Positions 42,701-55,178 of a stretch of 64,000 nucleotides of DNA are shown piece after piece; the first letter of the stretch is position 1, and every line of letters starts with the position of its first letter. Source of the DNA: Saccopteryx bilineata (Eukaryota > Chordata > Mammalia > Chiroptera > Emballonuridae). The stretch covers positions 45,431,613-45,495,612 of the forward strand of contig NC_089496.1 of assembly GCF_036850765.1 (NCBI RefSeq). The letters run 5' to 3'. The translations under genes were made by a program, and so were the position numbers. The notes beneath the pieces are model-generated. The model saw nothing but the letters and a program-made list of their open reading frames with translations, was not told the origin of the DNA and did no database searches.

Positions 42701-43900
42701 AGGTGGAGAAGGGGATGGGTAGGGTTGGGTGGGCCCTAGCAGATAAAGCCCCTCAAGGTCTTCTGTAAAGAAAAGGAACAAGCCAGGTACAGGTGGGGGA
42801 AGCAGGTCCGCCCCCTGGGGCAGGAGTGACCCCTGAACCACAGGAAGGCAGGATGGGAGGGGTGGAGGGTTAAGTCCATGAGGAACAGGGAAAGTGGGGC
42901 TGGGTGTGATGTGAGCTAAGTTCCTAGACCACCTTCCATCAAGACTGCACCCCGGAGGTCCTGCCTATGGTACTGCAGGGACACTGCTGTTTCTAGGTCC
43001 ACCTTCGGACTTCAGGACTAGAAGGTGGAGGGTAAGCTTTGTCACACGTGGGAGGAAAAGAGAGGATGAGTCCCAGAACCCTTAAAGGTCCTTCCATCTC
43101 GAGGTCAAGGTTCAGTGCTCCCCTGACCCCCGACAATCTTCTGAGTCAACTGGAAAATACAGTGTTGAACAAAGCTCTCCCAGCTCCCTGCCTGCAAGCC
43201 TGTACAGGCTGGGAATAGACAGCTTGTTCCAGACACACGACCACGGCTCTGGGACGTTGCAGGCAGTAGTCAGCCGTTCAGGACATATATTCTGAAGCTT
43301 GCTTGAGAAGAGATTGACAAAGATTCTGCAGACAACTCCCTACCAGGGCAGGAACCTCACAGTAACCTTATGATTTGGGGGCCAAGGAAAAATGGACAGA
43401 TTCTTCATTCAAAACTTTACATTCTTGCCTGGTAAATCATGCTTTCAGTCTCTGAAGGCTTCAGGAGTTACTGTTAAATGCAAATGACCTTGAAAGAAAC
43501 ATGTAAAACCTAAATTGTAGCTCATCTGGGGTGAGGTGGGGTGAGGTGGGGTGGGGCCAAGGATTTGCAGATACCCAGAGGAGCCCGCAGGAGTGGGATG
43601 GGACTTCATCCATCTGGTTGACCCAGAATGGCTCTGCTTCAGGAGTTGCTGTACCTGTCTGGACAATACAAGCATCTCACCAGACTTTGCCTTCATTCAT
43701 GTTAACCCTTAAAGGAAACACTACTAGCGCTTAGCCTGGGAGTCTAAAAAGAAAAAAAAAAAGTGTGGCCCAACACTCAATCAGAGGATTATGCTTTATT
43801 TGCAGCATCTAAGCTCAGTTCAAGGAAGCTATATAAAGTTTCGAGTTAAAAATCAAACACGTTATACATGTGGCTGGACTCCAGGTTGCTAAGATGTTTC
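42701..43900. other. Unique sequence with a G-quadruplex motif
   Basis: Nothing recognised apart from four GGGG runs at 43,528-43,556. No exon seen. Confidence 0.5.
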
Positions 43901-43908
43901 TCTCAGGC

Positions 43909-44095
43909 CAGTGGTTCTGGAAGCAGTATAGGCAATACAATACATGAGAACTTATTAGAAATGCACATTCACAGGCCTAGCCCCATACTTACAGCATTAG
44001 AAATCTGGCAGTGGGCCCAGAAATCTGTCTTAACAAGCCCTCCAGGTGTTCCATGCATGTTCCATTTGAAAGCTACCTTCCCAGGCCAATTCAGC
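43909..44095. mobile_element. MER5-like hAT fossil
   Basis: CAGTGGTTCTGGAAGCAG, then ACTTATTAGAAATGCACATT, CAGAAATCTGTCTTAACAAG and CCCTCCAGGTGTTCC follow the MER5 (hAT-Charlie) pattern. Old and diverged. Confidence 0.65.
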
Positions 44096-44739
44096 AAGAT
44101 AGTGTATCTCCGAGTTTATGCTTAGCACTCAACTTGTTACAAATTATTTCCATCAACAGAAAACCAAGGATCCTTGCACTGTGCCTTCAGTGACATGGCA
44201 TGCATTCAAAATAAACATGCTAATTTGTGTGAATTCCTGACAAAGTAACTTTTTTCCAAAGAACGCAGCACCACTCAGGACACAAGCTGCTGATTTACTG
44301 ATTTGTTAAAATAACCAATTGTTCCAGCCAAGAGAGAAATAAAAGAAGAAAGATATTCATTAGGAAACTCATTTGGTGCAGCCTTCTGAGGGAAGATCTG
44401 AGAATCAATGAGTTGTCCTATCTAATACTAGTTTCTCTTCCTGGACCCATGCCAGCACTCTGGGGCTTTGTCCCAAAAAGCCGGTGCTCCCCGGGGGGGG
44501 GGGGGAATGGGGAACAGAGGGTCTTCAAGGAGGGCTCGCTGAAAACCCTCCAAAAATCCTTGCTTAATAGATGACTCCAATTCTTATACTTTAGAGAAAA
44601 CAGTTAATCTTCTAGCGTTAAAACAAATGTTATGTGGGCATGTGCTCAACAACTGAGGATTAAAAAAAAATCTAGAAAATGCTTTAATCATTATAAGGTA
44701 AATAAACATAAGGAAATCTTCAATTAGGAGGGTGAATCT

Positions 44740-44870
44740 CAAATTTAATTATGCGTAAGAATCACTTGTGATGCCTGATAAAAATGCAGATATCTGGGCC
44801 CCTTTACTAAACATCTGGATTCACGTGAGTTGGGGTCCAGCATTCTGTATTGAAATGACCAACATGGTCA
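44740..44870. mobile_element. MER5-like hAT fossil
   Basis: TGAATCTCAAATTTAATTAT, AAGAATCACTTGTGATGCCT, AAAAATGCAGATATCTGGGC and AACATCTGGATTC follow the MER5 order. Boundaries approximate. Confidence 0.6.
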
Positions 44871-44945
44871 CTTCTCCAACTTCCAAGAAAACAATGTACT
44901 GAGATTACTTAGCACATTATATTCTTCCAGATAATCTGCTGGCTC

Positions 44946-44950
<5 letters not shown>

Positions 44951-44980
<30 letters not shown>
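44951..44980. repeat. (AC)15 microsatellite
   Basis: Pure AC run read directly. Confidence 0.97.
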
Positions 44981-44982
<2 letters not shown>

Positions 44983-44989
44983 TTTTAAA

Positions 44990-46325
44990 AAAATAGTGGG
45001 AACAGAGTATATGTATTTATTGCATTATGTGTCTTTTACATAAAAACATTGTCAACATCTTACTACCCCTCCTTGGTTCTTTTAGATAAAAAAGGACAGA
45101 ATGTCTAAACAATAACTCTCTATTAGTAAAAGTTGTAGTTTTTTTCAATCAAGAAATTAAACTTGTTTTTATGTGGCCACTACCTAAATGCAAATATTTG
45201 TGCCATTTGTATAAGTATGCTGCAAATCTCTTTATCGTTTTTATTACAATGATTAAACATTGATAAAGTTTATTAGTAATTTTTATTAGTTCATTAGTTC
45301 ATTTTAATGAATGTGTACACCTTAGTTGAAGTTCTCTAGATATATATACAGTATATTAATATAAGTATTTACTTTAATAAAATTTATTAGATCAAGGTTT
45401 TCTAACTGCATTCAAAAGGGGCCAAAAGACTCCATTGAAACAAAATTGAGACACACAAAAATTTTTTTTACATGCCTGGAGAGTCTATAAAGTTTAATTC
45501 TATTCAACCAGGAGGTGGTCAAAACATAAATGCATTTCACATAATACACCCCACCATAACTTGAAAAGTAAATTCTTGCATGTTTTATAAACGAGGCAGA
45601 AAGAATGTTAAGTTTATGTGACTAGCCCACATCCACCCTCCCCTGCAAGATCTGCTGCCACGGAGCTTGCAGCAGCTTCAACATTTGGTAGTCATGCAAA
45701 CTTAAACCCTTTAAATTTTGTATGCTTCCATTTCTTCATCTGGAAAATAAGGATGCTAACAAATGATATCTGCATTGCTGATTTCCCAAGAGCTTTCTGA
45801 GGGCCAAGAGGGATAATACACGCGAAGTTCTGAAGTCCTACTCCAGTGTTCTCCAGAGCCTAGCTGGTAGCTAGCTCTTTGAGACAGTACTCACCGTCTC
45901 TTAGCCCACTGTCCTCTGACCACACCCCTCAATCTCTTGAACACACGAGATTAGACAGGATACAAAAGTATGTGTGTTAAGCCAAAGAACAGGAAGTGAT
46001 TTAACTTTCTAATATGTATATAGTTTGAGAACTGCTTTACACCGGACTCGGACCCCAGGACTGATAGGATAATGGAAAGTCAAAGGGATGCACAGTGGGA
46101 AGTCCTTCCCAGGAACAGTTCTTTGAGAGCAATGGGCATGGTTCCATGCCGGGCTTGTCAGTCCCACTACCTAAAACAAAGACCCCGCCACGACTAGAAA
46201 CGAAGATTCCCAGACTCGACATCAGAGATTCCGCTAAGTTTTTAAGGTAACTAAAATGTTAAGCTGCCCTGACCTACCACCACAGTTTCTAAGCCAAATT
46301 ATTCTTGACGTTAAAAATTGCTCAG
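44990..46325. other. AT-rich unique sequence with MIR traces
   Basis: Mostly unplaceable. 45,690-45,800 (CTTCCATTTCTTCATCTGGA AAATAAGG region) resembles MIR in reverse orientation. No exon. Confidence 0.45.
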
Positions 46326-46629
46326 GCCTGACAAGGCGGTGGCGCAGTGGATAGAGCATCGGACTGGGATGCGGAAGACCCAGGTTTGAGACCCCGAGGT
46401 TGCCAGCTTGAGTGCGGGCTCATCTGGCTTGAGCAGAAAGCTCACCAGCTCAGACCCAAGGTTGCTGGCTTGAGCAAGGGGTTACTTGGTCTGCTGAAGG
46501 CCCGCGGTCAAGGCACATATGAGAAAGCAATCAATGAACAACTAAGGTGTCGCAATGAAAAACTGATTGATGCTTCTCATCTCTCTCCGTTCCTGTCTAT
46601 TCCTCTCTCTGACTCTCTCTCTCTGTCCC

Positions 46630-46658
<29 letters not shown>
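46326..46658 (+). mobile_element. Type B SINE with long poly-A
   Basis: Exact 12-bp TSD AAAATTGCTCAG at 46314-46325 and 46659-46670. Intact head (GGTGGCGCAGTGGATAGAGC) and a poly-A tail of about 29. Confidence 0.96.
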
Positions 46659-46665
<7 letters not shown>

Positions 46666-46670
46666 CTCAG

Positions 46671-48945
46671 TAGTTTTTGTAAGACCGAGAACCCTAAGTA
46701 CAATATGACTGAGCTGTAGGTCAGTGATTTGTATATTCACAAGGACAGAAGGCCCTCAAAGCTGTTCTCTGTCACTTCAACAAAAGCATCTATCTACCTA
46801 AATGACTACCTGAAGACGGACGACAGTTTCCTCCTGGTGCCCAAGGTTAGGGAAATGAAAGATCGGCAAGCCCTTTCCAAAACGTGTTTTATTTCACCAC
46901 AGTCCTTTCTCCTTACATAAATAATAACCACCGGGTATGTCCTAGACGATGAGAAAATTTTCAAACATCCTCAAAATTATAATTATCACCTCACTTCCTT
47001 CTCTTTTTCCTATAAACGACAAACAAAACAGATAGACATTTGGCCCGTACGACCTGCCCTCTGCACATAGTCACAAAGCTCTGGGCACAACATCCTTTTG
47101 TTCATTCAACAAATGACCGACATAAGCATTCTCAGCATCACCCACAAATCTGCAGAGTGGCATCCTACAATTTACATAAGAATTCTGTCACCGTTCTCCC
47201 AGAGAGTCAAATATTGCCTGCTTTTTCTAACCTCTGGGTTGGAAAACGGGGCTGTGGCTTTGCGGTGGGAGTTCTTTCTCAGAAGTTTCCCCCTGCTGTG
47301 GGAAAAGCAACAGCATGGTTCTCTCAGTTGTGCTACTACTGTTTGGTGCGATTCTTAAAATCGGATGCAAACCCCCACCCTCCCCCCCAAAAAACCAAGA
47401 CAAAAACCTTCAAATGTATTGTACTAAGCAATCTCACCTGGAACATATACTTCAGAGGCTGACCACATAAAATATTGATTAAAAAACACAATTCTTTGAT
47501 CCTACTGTCCCCATGATCTGATCTTTCTTGGCTCAAAAAAGCACTTCTTAGTTGGAGTCCCAAAGAGAATATCATTATATGTAATTTTCCTACTATAACC
47601 AATGAAATGGAATGTAATAAGTACTCGTTTTGCAAACATGTGAGTTATTGGTCACCTGATTACCATTAGAGAATACTAATTAGGGTAAACAGTACGTGGC
47701 GGTCTTGGCTTGCAAGACAGCAATGAATCCATTAGGGAGGATGAGAACCAGCAAGGCTCGGCTAATTTATAACACCGCCGACCGCCACGCGAAATTCAGT
47801 CGTGTTCCAGAACCAGAACTCATTAGCAGTGCAACGGGGAGAAGAGGGAGCAGAGACTGTTTCGCTTACAAACTTGTAGCCTTGTGGGAACAAAGGATCA
47901 GGATACTCATAGCTCAGGGGAAACCAGGGCTGCCCATAAAGATTTCAAAGGAGTCAACTTCAAGGACGAGGAAGGGTTCTTGAGGGTGGTAAGGAGAGGA
48001 TTAACTAGAAGTTATAAAGTGAAATGACTGCGAAAGCAATTTGAGCCACACATAAGGAAGCAATTTCCAGCCGTAATTTTAATTAGGAGTACAGAATGAT
48101 CCTCTGTGTAATGACCGCCCTTCGGCATTGCCATTATTCAGAATTACCATGCAGCCATATGCATAAACACAGAGTGAAAGTGAGACAGGCAAGGAAGGAA
48201 GGTCAACCATCGCCAATTCTTTTTGATCCTCCAGCTGCAGGTGAAATTTTCCAAATAGAATACCGTTACAGAGTTAGCTCTCAATTTATATTCAATTTAC
48301 AAACAATTGATGAACCCAGAGAGCCACTACTACTCTCTGTCTCTCTCACCTTCGCCCCCAGCCCATCTCTGACTCTGTCAGATTTCTCCCACTTCCTCCT
48401 GCTCAGGGGAGTATAATAGCACTTCCTCCTGCTGCTGCAAAGGAATCTCTACGGACATCCATGGAACTCCTGAATCAGCAGGAGAGGACAGTTAGACGCC
48501 GTGAAGAGCGGGCGCTGCTTGAACCACAGAGGCAAACTCCCAAGCAAGTAAGGCTGGGTCTCCCTTTTCCAGAAAGTATCCTCCTTCCTCTAAGCTTCTC
48601 AGATTGTTTACTCATGTGTACTTTACCATCTTACTCGTTAAAATAGGTAGTTCGTTTGGTTTAACAAACACTCTTCTAAAAATACAAACAATTTTATAAG
48701 CAGAACAGACCCTGTCAGTTAGTTATTCACACCATGACTCAAATTTGCTTCTCTACCACCAGCTAGATAGGCTGCCTGGATGGAAGCAGGGAGAGTCTTA
48801 ACTGAGAATGGTCAGAAGGGGAGGGAAGGGAAACCTCAGTTTAGAAAATGAAGTGCTATAGGGATATGACAAGGAGGGGACCACAATAACGAATAACATG
48901 AAAGAAGCCTAAGAACCCTGTTGCCTAGATACAGAGATACAGATG
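46671..48945. other. Unique sequence, candidate conserved regulatory DNA
   Basis: 47,640-48,260 has no repeat hallmarks and carries homeodomain-type cores CTAATTAGG (47676-47684) and TAATTTTAATTAGG (48074-48087). It looks like deeply conserved vertebrate enhancer sequence, an inference from composition. No exon is recognised. Confidence 0.45.
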
Positions 48946-48960
48946 AAAAGAGATGATGAG

Positions 48961-49332
48961 GCCCTGGCCGGTTGGCTCAGTGGTAGAGCGTCGGCCTGGC
49001 GTGCAGGAGTCTCGGGTTCGATTCCCGGCCAGGGCACACAGGAGAAGTGCCCATCTGCTTCTCCACCCCTCCCCCTCTCCTTCCTCTCTGTCTCTCTCTT
49101 TCCCTCCTGCAGCCAGGGCTCCATTGGAGCAAAGATGGCCCGGGAGCTGGGGATGGCTCTGTGGCCTCTGCCCCAGGCGCTAGAATGGCTCTGGTTGCAA
49201 CAGAGTGATGCCCCAGAGGGGCAGAACATCGCCCCCTGGTGGGCGTGCTGGGTGGATCCTGGTCGGGCGCATGCGGGAGTCTGTCTGACTGCCTCCCCGT
49301 TTCCAGCTTCGAAAAAGTGAAAAAAAAAAAAA
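48961..49332 (+). mobile_element. Type A SINE
   Basis: Full-length. The flanks share AGATGATGA (48951-48959 and 49333-49341). One CTCF-like TCGCCCCCTGGTGG unit at 49229-49242. Frames on both strands are not coding. Confidence 0.95.
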
Positions 49333-49539
49333 AGATGATGACACAGACAATGTACAAACTGTGTTTACTTTTTCATACCTGCCAGGAGGACCCAGAAAAG
49401 GAAACAGAGGTTTTCTTTTTCCTCTTTTTCTAGCAGCAACGCTACCAGGACTCAGAATCCTACCTAGTACTAATTTTAGAGCTTGGCTGCAATTTGAGAT
49501 AAATGGACTTTTGTGCACTGGCCTTGGGACCTATTTGCT

Positions 49540-50035
49540 GTAACCACTCCTTGTTGCAGCCTACCAGGACCCCACCTCCCCAGTCAACCTCACTCACAAT
49601 GTTCCAGCCACACGAGGCTTCCCCTGTTCCTTGAACAGGCCAACTTATTTCTACCTCAGGGCCTTTGCACTTGCTGCTCCCACTGCCAAGAACAACCTTC
49701 TTCTGAAGAGTCCTTCACATCATTCTGGTCTCAGAATAAATTTCACCTCTTCAGATGGGCCTTGTCCAGCCCTAAGCAATGCTGTCCCACCAGCTACCTG
49801 CAAAATCCATATACAACTGTCCGTTTTGTTCTACTCCCACTGCCTATTTGATTTCCTTCTTAACACGGAGGCCTAGCGGAAATGCTATGGTTGTTCATTT
49901 ATTTGTATACTGCCTGTCTTTCCATGAAAACCCAAGTTAAACTAAGCGGGAGTTTAATCTCTTGCTCACTGTCCTCTGCGCTGTGCACTGAATAGTAACC
50001 TGGCATGGAGTAAGCACTCAATATTGGTTGTTCAA
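49540..50035 (+). mobile_element. L2 LINE 3' end
   Basis: TACCTCAGGGCCTTTGCACT, TGCTGCTCCCACTGCC, AATTTCACCTCTTCAGATGG and the end GGCATGGAGTAAGCACTCAA. Clear L2 3' region. Confidence 0.85.
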
Positions 50036-50392
50036 AAAAAAAAAAAACTTTAAAAAAATATGGGACACTAACTTTCTTTCTTTAATTTGGAGACTTCTCC
50101 ATCATAAAGAACATTCAAAACATATCTAATAAAAATCTCTAAGTAAACATATATGGTTTTAAATTCTAAAGTTGGGTCTCTGCTGTTTTATATTTACCAG
50201 TATTTCTTTTTCACTAAAGAAATACAACAAGACCCTGGTTCCTCAGGACCACTAATAAGAGCCTGGTCTAAAATTATTTCTTTAAACACTCATATGAGGT
50301 CATTTTAGTTTAAAAACTGGGACCTATAGTGATGACATAAGTAAGCTGCATGGTTGGGGGACTTCCCAAGGATATGAGAACAGAGGACTGAA

Positions 50393-50436
<44 letters not shown>

Positions 50437-51785
50437 AGGTTTGTAATCCCAAGAGTACACTCTTCAATTCTTTTTTATACTATCATTTATCACCTCCTAC
50501 TTTGTATTGTAGTTATTTACATGCACAGCTCCTCTTCTGGATCGTAAGTACCTTGAGGAATGGGACTCTTGTCTCCTTCCTCCTACCTCCCAAACTGTGC
50601 TTTATACATTATGGGCAATCAGTACACCGTGCACGGATGCATGAATGCTCCTTCCACTGTTCCTCAGAGGGAAGCAAACTCGGAACTATCCTGTTTGCAA
50701 GTAGCAATTTTCGTTCAGTGAAGACTGGGTAAGTCCAGGGAACTAATGTTTTCCTTATGAACGAACATCATCATTTGCTGTCAAGAGCTGCAGACTATCT
50801 GAAATACAAACATGCACATTGCATTGCACACACACACAGACACCAGTCTGAGTGAAAATTAAACACGGAAATTTAAACATGGAAAGTCCTGGTCCCAGTG
50901 TTTGTGTTCCGCCAAACTAAAGAGCCCTTTTCTCCTCAACAGGCGACATACCCACCAACAGAACTGTGTTGCTACTACAAACATGAACAAAAAGGCAGAT
51001 ATGAGACAGATCTTTTGCCATGTGGCACAAAATATACTGTTTAAGATGGAGGGGTTGCCATGTTACGAGTTTGACAAATGTTCTTATGTCGGTTAATTGC
51101 TTATAAGAGCAAACGGTACCCAGCCACATGCTTGTAAGTCGTATGTTCTTGGGCTATTTTAATAAGAACTGGCCTGGATTTATAACAAAATAACTTCACT
51201 CGGGACTTTCTGCCAAAATCTTATCTGATAAACACCCCCCACACGCGGACATCTGGGGCTGGCGTTTCAAGGAACCGCTCTGAAAGAACCTGGAGGAGAT
51301 GTTTCCAAGGGCAGAGGAGAGAGAGCTTCAAAAGCAGCAGTTACTTTTCAAGTCTGATCAACAGCGAAGAGCATTGACTGTAAAATGCCTCTTAAAAACT
51401 CATTTCAGAGTGACATTTACAGCAACCCCCAGAACAAAACACTGATAAACAAGCCGGTGGCATGCTTGGCTACGTAGGGGGTACTAACATAAAATTCTCC
51501 ATGTTTATCGGCGTTTCTAAGGCCCAAGGAGGTTATCTACAGGTTCATCTCCGGTCCTCGTCCCGGATTCGCGTCTTGCGCTCTTGTGCTGGCCCTCTTA
51601 TTTTAAGCAACACCACGTGATGAGGTTTCTGCAAGCTGCTGAGATTGGCAACTGGACAAATACCTTTTGCCCTCCTCCCTGTTACACCTCAGGAAAAATA
51701 TGCATTTTCCCAAAAATGTATGGAGAGCATTGCCAATCTGCAACGCTGCTATGGAAGCCTAATAAACATAACAACAACAACACTC
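50036..51785. other. Unique sequence
   Basis: Contains a (GT)20 run and a weak L2-like string near 50,530. 50,880-51,780 is single-copy and shows no exon. I see nothing else to call. Confidence 0.5.
50395..50434. repeat. (GT)20 microsatellite
   Basis: Pure GT run read directly. Confidence 0.97.
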
Positions 51786-51789
51786 ATAA

Positions 51790-52050
51790 TCTGCGCAGGG
51801 ACTAATTATTGCGAGCTTGCCACGTGCCAGGTACCACGCCGGCCACTTTGCATGGTTTCCTTCACATATCCCTTACAACTCCGTGCAGAAGATATACTCT
51901 CTTCATTTCACACGTGAAGAAACTGGGACACAGGGAATGTAAGGACTTACATTTGAGAGAGGACAGCTAAAAATAAGTGGTAGGTTTGAAATTCAAACCC
52001 AGTTTTCCTAACCCCAAACCCAAGTCTTTGCCCACCACACTAACTTCTTC
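51790..52050 (+). mobile_element. MIR SINE
   Basis: GCGAGCTTGCCACGTGCCAG, the GTGAAGAAACTGGGACACAG core, then GAAATTCAAACCCAGTTTTC and TGCCCACCACACTAACTTC. A nearly complete MIR. Confidence 0.85.
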
Positions 52051-52063
52051 CTCCTCCTGGGAT

Positions 52064-52455
52064 TTATTTATTTATTTATTTACTTACTTACTTATTTATT
52101 GTATTTTTCTGAAGTGAAAAGCAGGGAGGCAGAGAGACAGATTCCCGCATTCACCTGACCGGGATCCACCCGGCATGCCCACCAGGGGGAGATGCTCTTC
52201 CCATCTGGGGTGATGCTCTGTTGCAACTAGAGCCATTCTAGCGCCTGAGGCAGAGGCCATAGAGCCATCCTCAGTGCCTGGGCCAACTTTGCTCCAATGG
52301 AGCCTTGGCTATGGAAGGGAAGAGAGAGATAGAGAGAAAGGAGGAGGAGGGGGAGAAGCAGATGGGCACTTCTCCTGTGTGCCCTGGCCAGGAATCAAAC
52401 ACAGGGCTTCCACATGCCGGGCCGACGCTCTACTGCTGAGCCAACCAGCCAGGGC
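52064..52455 (-). mobile_element. Type A SINE with TTTA tail
   Basis: Reverse copy with a TTTATTTA/CTTA microsatellite at the tail and a diverged head (GGAATCAAACACAGGGC). The TSD CCTCCTG is short and partly ambiguous. Confidence 0.92.
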
Positions 52456-53055
52456 CCTCCTGATGTTTCTTAAACGGGAAGTCCACCTCCCTGAGAAAGA
52501 AAACAGAAGGAATCCTCTGAGTACACACACGGATATGGCCTGTGCCTGGCTAGCAGGGATGAGTCTACAAACAGTGGTGTGTTTAAAATAGAGACAGAAA
52601 GAACGCCTCCACTCTGGTGGGCTGGGTGGGTGCCTTGAGCAGGGAGTTGAGTACGTGGCAGGCCTGCGCGGCGCGAACCGACCGGCGTGTGGTCGGCACC
52701 TGCCGTGTATCGGCCCCTTCAGTGCACGCTGGGGTCTCAGAGGGGGCAGAGCCCTTGTCTCCATGGGTTTGCAGCCTAGTTAGGGAGGGAGAGACCAGTA
52801 CAGGTAGCAATCAAAATACTGCATGATAAGACTCACTATGGACACGAATGCCAGTTGCTCAGGCACCAGGGTATGTCACTGAGGAGCTCAGAGGGGCAGC
52901 CCAGAAGGCTTTGCCACAGGTGCTGGATCTTGAGATGGGCCACGTGGGAGCCGAGACAGTGAGCCTAGCAGACAAGCCGGAGGGCCGGAGGAGGAAAGGG
53001 CCATCCACACTGGAGGTCTGCAGGGGACGAGGCTAGAGGCCAGGAAATAAAAAAC
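52456..53055. other. Unique sequence, partly GC-rich
   Basis: CpG-bearing at 52,650-52,740. Short frames on both strands without domains. No gene. Confidence 0.45.
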
Positions 53056-53059
53056 GGCG

Positions 53060-53225
53060 AACACCGCACACTTCCCTTCGCGCTGGGCTCTGTGCAAAAG
53101 TACCTGACGCCAACAACCCAACGAGCGAGGCATCCCCCCGCCACCTTACGGGTGGTACAGTGGAGGCACAGAGGGCAGCAACTGGCCCGGAACTGCTCAG
53201 CAGAGTGACAGAGACGCAGGACATC
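53060..53225 (+). mobile_element. MIR SINE
   Basis: GCAAAAGTACCTGACGCCAA, the GGAGGCACAGAGGGCAGCAA core and CTCAGCAGAGTGACAGAG support MIR. CpG-rich variant. Confidence 0.7.
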
Positions 53226-53900
53226 CCATGCCAAAGCCCACAGTGGACGACTGTGCTGTGTGGCCTCTCTGACTTAGCAAGCTCCTGCAGGCCAGAGGGG
53301 GTCCCACGGCGAAGTGATGGACAGCAAACCTCTCTTCCAGCTCCGCAGAAAGTAAGAGAAGGGGGGGCACTGGAGACGTGAGGCCAATCCCCTGCTGAGA
53401 TGGAGCCCTCTGCAGCCAGCCCCACCTGGTTGACGGCTCCTCTGTCCCGCCAGGGCCCTTCGCAAGCCTGCGGCCCTCCAGCCAAGAGCGGGACACCTGC
53501 TTGGGACACGGGATCTGCAGCCAACCAGAAACCTTTGCTCGCGCCTCCTCTGAGCTCCTCACCAGCATGTGTCGTAAGCACTGGAAGCTCTCCTTGCAGA
53601 TCCCTTCCTCCCCAGAAAGGGGGGTGAGCTCTCGAATGAATTATGCATAATTCATCTCTGTGCACCCCAAGATGTAGATGACAAAGCTTTCTAAATGGCG
53701 CCTCCCCTCTCCACAGAGGCTGTTTCTCCGCAGTCACACGAGTGGCTTCTGCAGGGGAGCCAGAAAATTCAGGAAGGCCACCGTGGATCTTTTCAGACCA
53801 TCTGGCAAATGGGAGTGGCTTGGCGACAAGCAAGAGAACACCACGTCTCCAACTTGGGAACGGAGAGCAACTGAGGCCAGGCGCACGGGGGTACCATGCC
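53226..53900. other. Unique sequence holding a 20-bp palindrome
   Basis: A 266-codon minus frame (53,033-53,833) runs through a MIR and unique DNA without a recognisable domain, so no gene is called. The palindrome at 53,636 is listed separately. Confidence 0.5.
53636..53655. promoter_or_regulatory. Perfect 20-bp palindrome, POU-like site
   Basis: ATGAATTATGCATAATTCAT is identical on both strands. Each half fits the Pit-1/POU-type pattern ATGNATAWWT (ATGCATAATT). It could bind a POU or homeodomain dimer. The binding claim is inference from motif shape. Confidence 0.45.
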
Positions 53901-53904
53901 CAGT

Positions 53905-54080
53905 GTTAGCCAGCATTTATTGGTATTTAGAACATAGCGGGCCCCCTTCTATGAAACATAGACGTGTTGATTCATTTCATTGTCTTGACAACCATACAGG
54001 GGAGATATCACCATCCTCAACCAATCCCCTCTCGGGAGAGACCCATATTACAGAACCATACCTACTATGTGCTACAGATC
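53905..54080 (+). mobile_element. MIR SINE fragment
   Basis: TGTTAGCCAGCATTTATTGG, then TTTCATTGTCTTGACAACCA and GGGGAGATATCACCATCC are MIR-like. Confidence 0.6.
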
Positions 54081-55117
54081 AAGCAGGTGTAACCTCACTG
54101 TAGGGCTTGACTGCTTATTACAAGGGGTGCAATACTGACAGAATAGCATAGGTTTTCAAACTCCCAGTGCTCACGGTAGTCATAATGGAAATAAGGGCCA
54201 GAAGGTACTCTCATTTCTGCAACTCTACAAAACAGACCCAGCCAACTCAAAGGCCCAGAGAACAAGATAACAATGGCCTAAATATAAAGGCCTCGCTTCA
54301 AACCCAACCTACTATTAATTAATTTATGTATCGCCACTAGGGAGGAGGCAGTCAGTATTAAGTTAGATTAAATTATGGAGAAGCTTCAGCATTGCTGTGC
54401 CTATCTCCACAGTAATTACTAAGTTGCTATGCTTTCCCTCCCTAATAAAAAGCCTTTTCTTCTCATTCTCAGATTGTGTTGCTGCTCACCTGTCACTAGC
54501 GTCTTTTGACAGGCGCAACAATCTTTTCAGAGCAGACGAAAGGCGCTTTTCAAAAAGAACAAGGAAATCTGATTTGTAAATCCTAGCGGGCTTCTGATCC
54601 AAACTTGGTTTCCGAAGAATATTTGCCTCCAGTTTTCTCCCAAAAGGATGCCGGGTCTCGTTACTACACTTAGTATATTACCTGCCAAGACTGACAGGCT
54701 CAAAGGGAACTGTGGACCCGGAGAACAGGGTAAGGAGCACTGAATCAGGAGTCCCAACCTGGGTCCCCTCCTCGACGCGCCCCCTCAGGAGCGCTGTGAC
54801 TGCGCCCTCAGTTCCCGTCGCTCCAGGACAGAGGAACCCACATGCCTCCCTCCCAGAGCCGGGGCAGAGCTGGCAGGAACCTCGAACGAGATAAGAGACC
54901 TGGACGCTGTGTGGGAACAGCAAACCTCCCAAGCGGGAACTGATTCACTAACTGGCTAGTCAAATATTTAACTATTAAATATTTAAATGGGCTAACTGAT
55001 GAATCGGGTGGCCGTAGACCTCCAGCGGCAGAGCGGAGCCGCTGCCCATGGCCCAGCTCTGATGATGACCTCTTGTCCTCCTACTATTGCTTCATGTCAC
55101 AGACAAGTGTCCCAAGT
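54081..55117. other. Unique sequence with a MIR trace
   Basis: 54,712-54,790 (GGAGCACTGAATCAGGAGTC) resembles MIR in reverse. CpG-bearing at 54,770-54,850. No exon seen. Confidence 0.45.
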
Positions 55118-55178
55118 GCCTAGAGCAGTGGCTCTCGAACTTTTTTGAAGTTGGGGCGCATTTAAAATCCTACAAATA

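Noticed and set aside
53033..53833. 266-codon minus-strand open frame
   Set aside because: It crosses a MIR and unique DNA, has no recognisable domain and overlaps open frames on the other strand.
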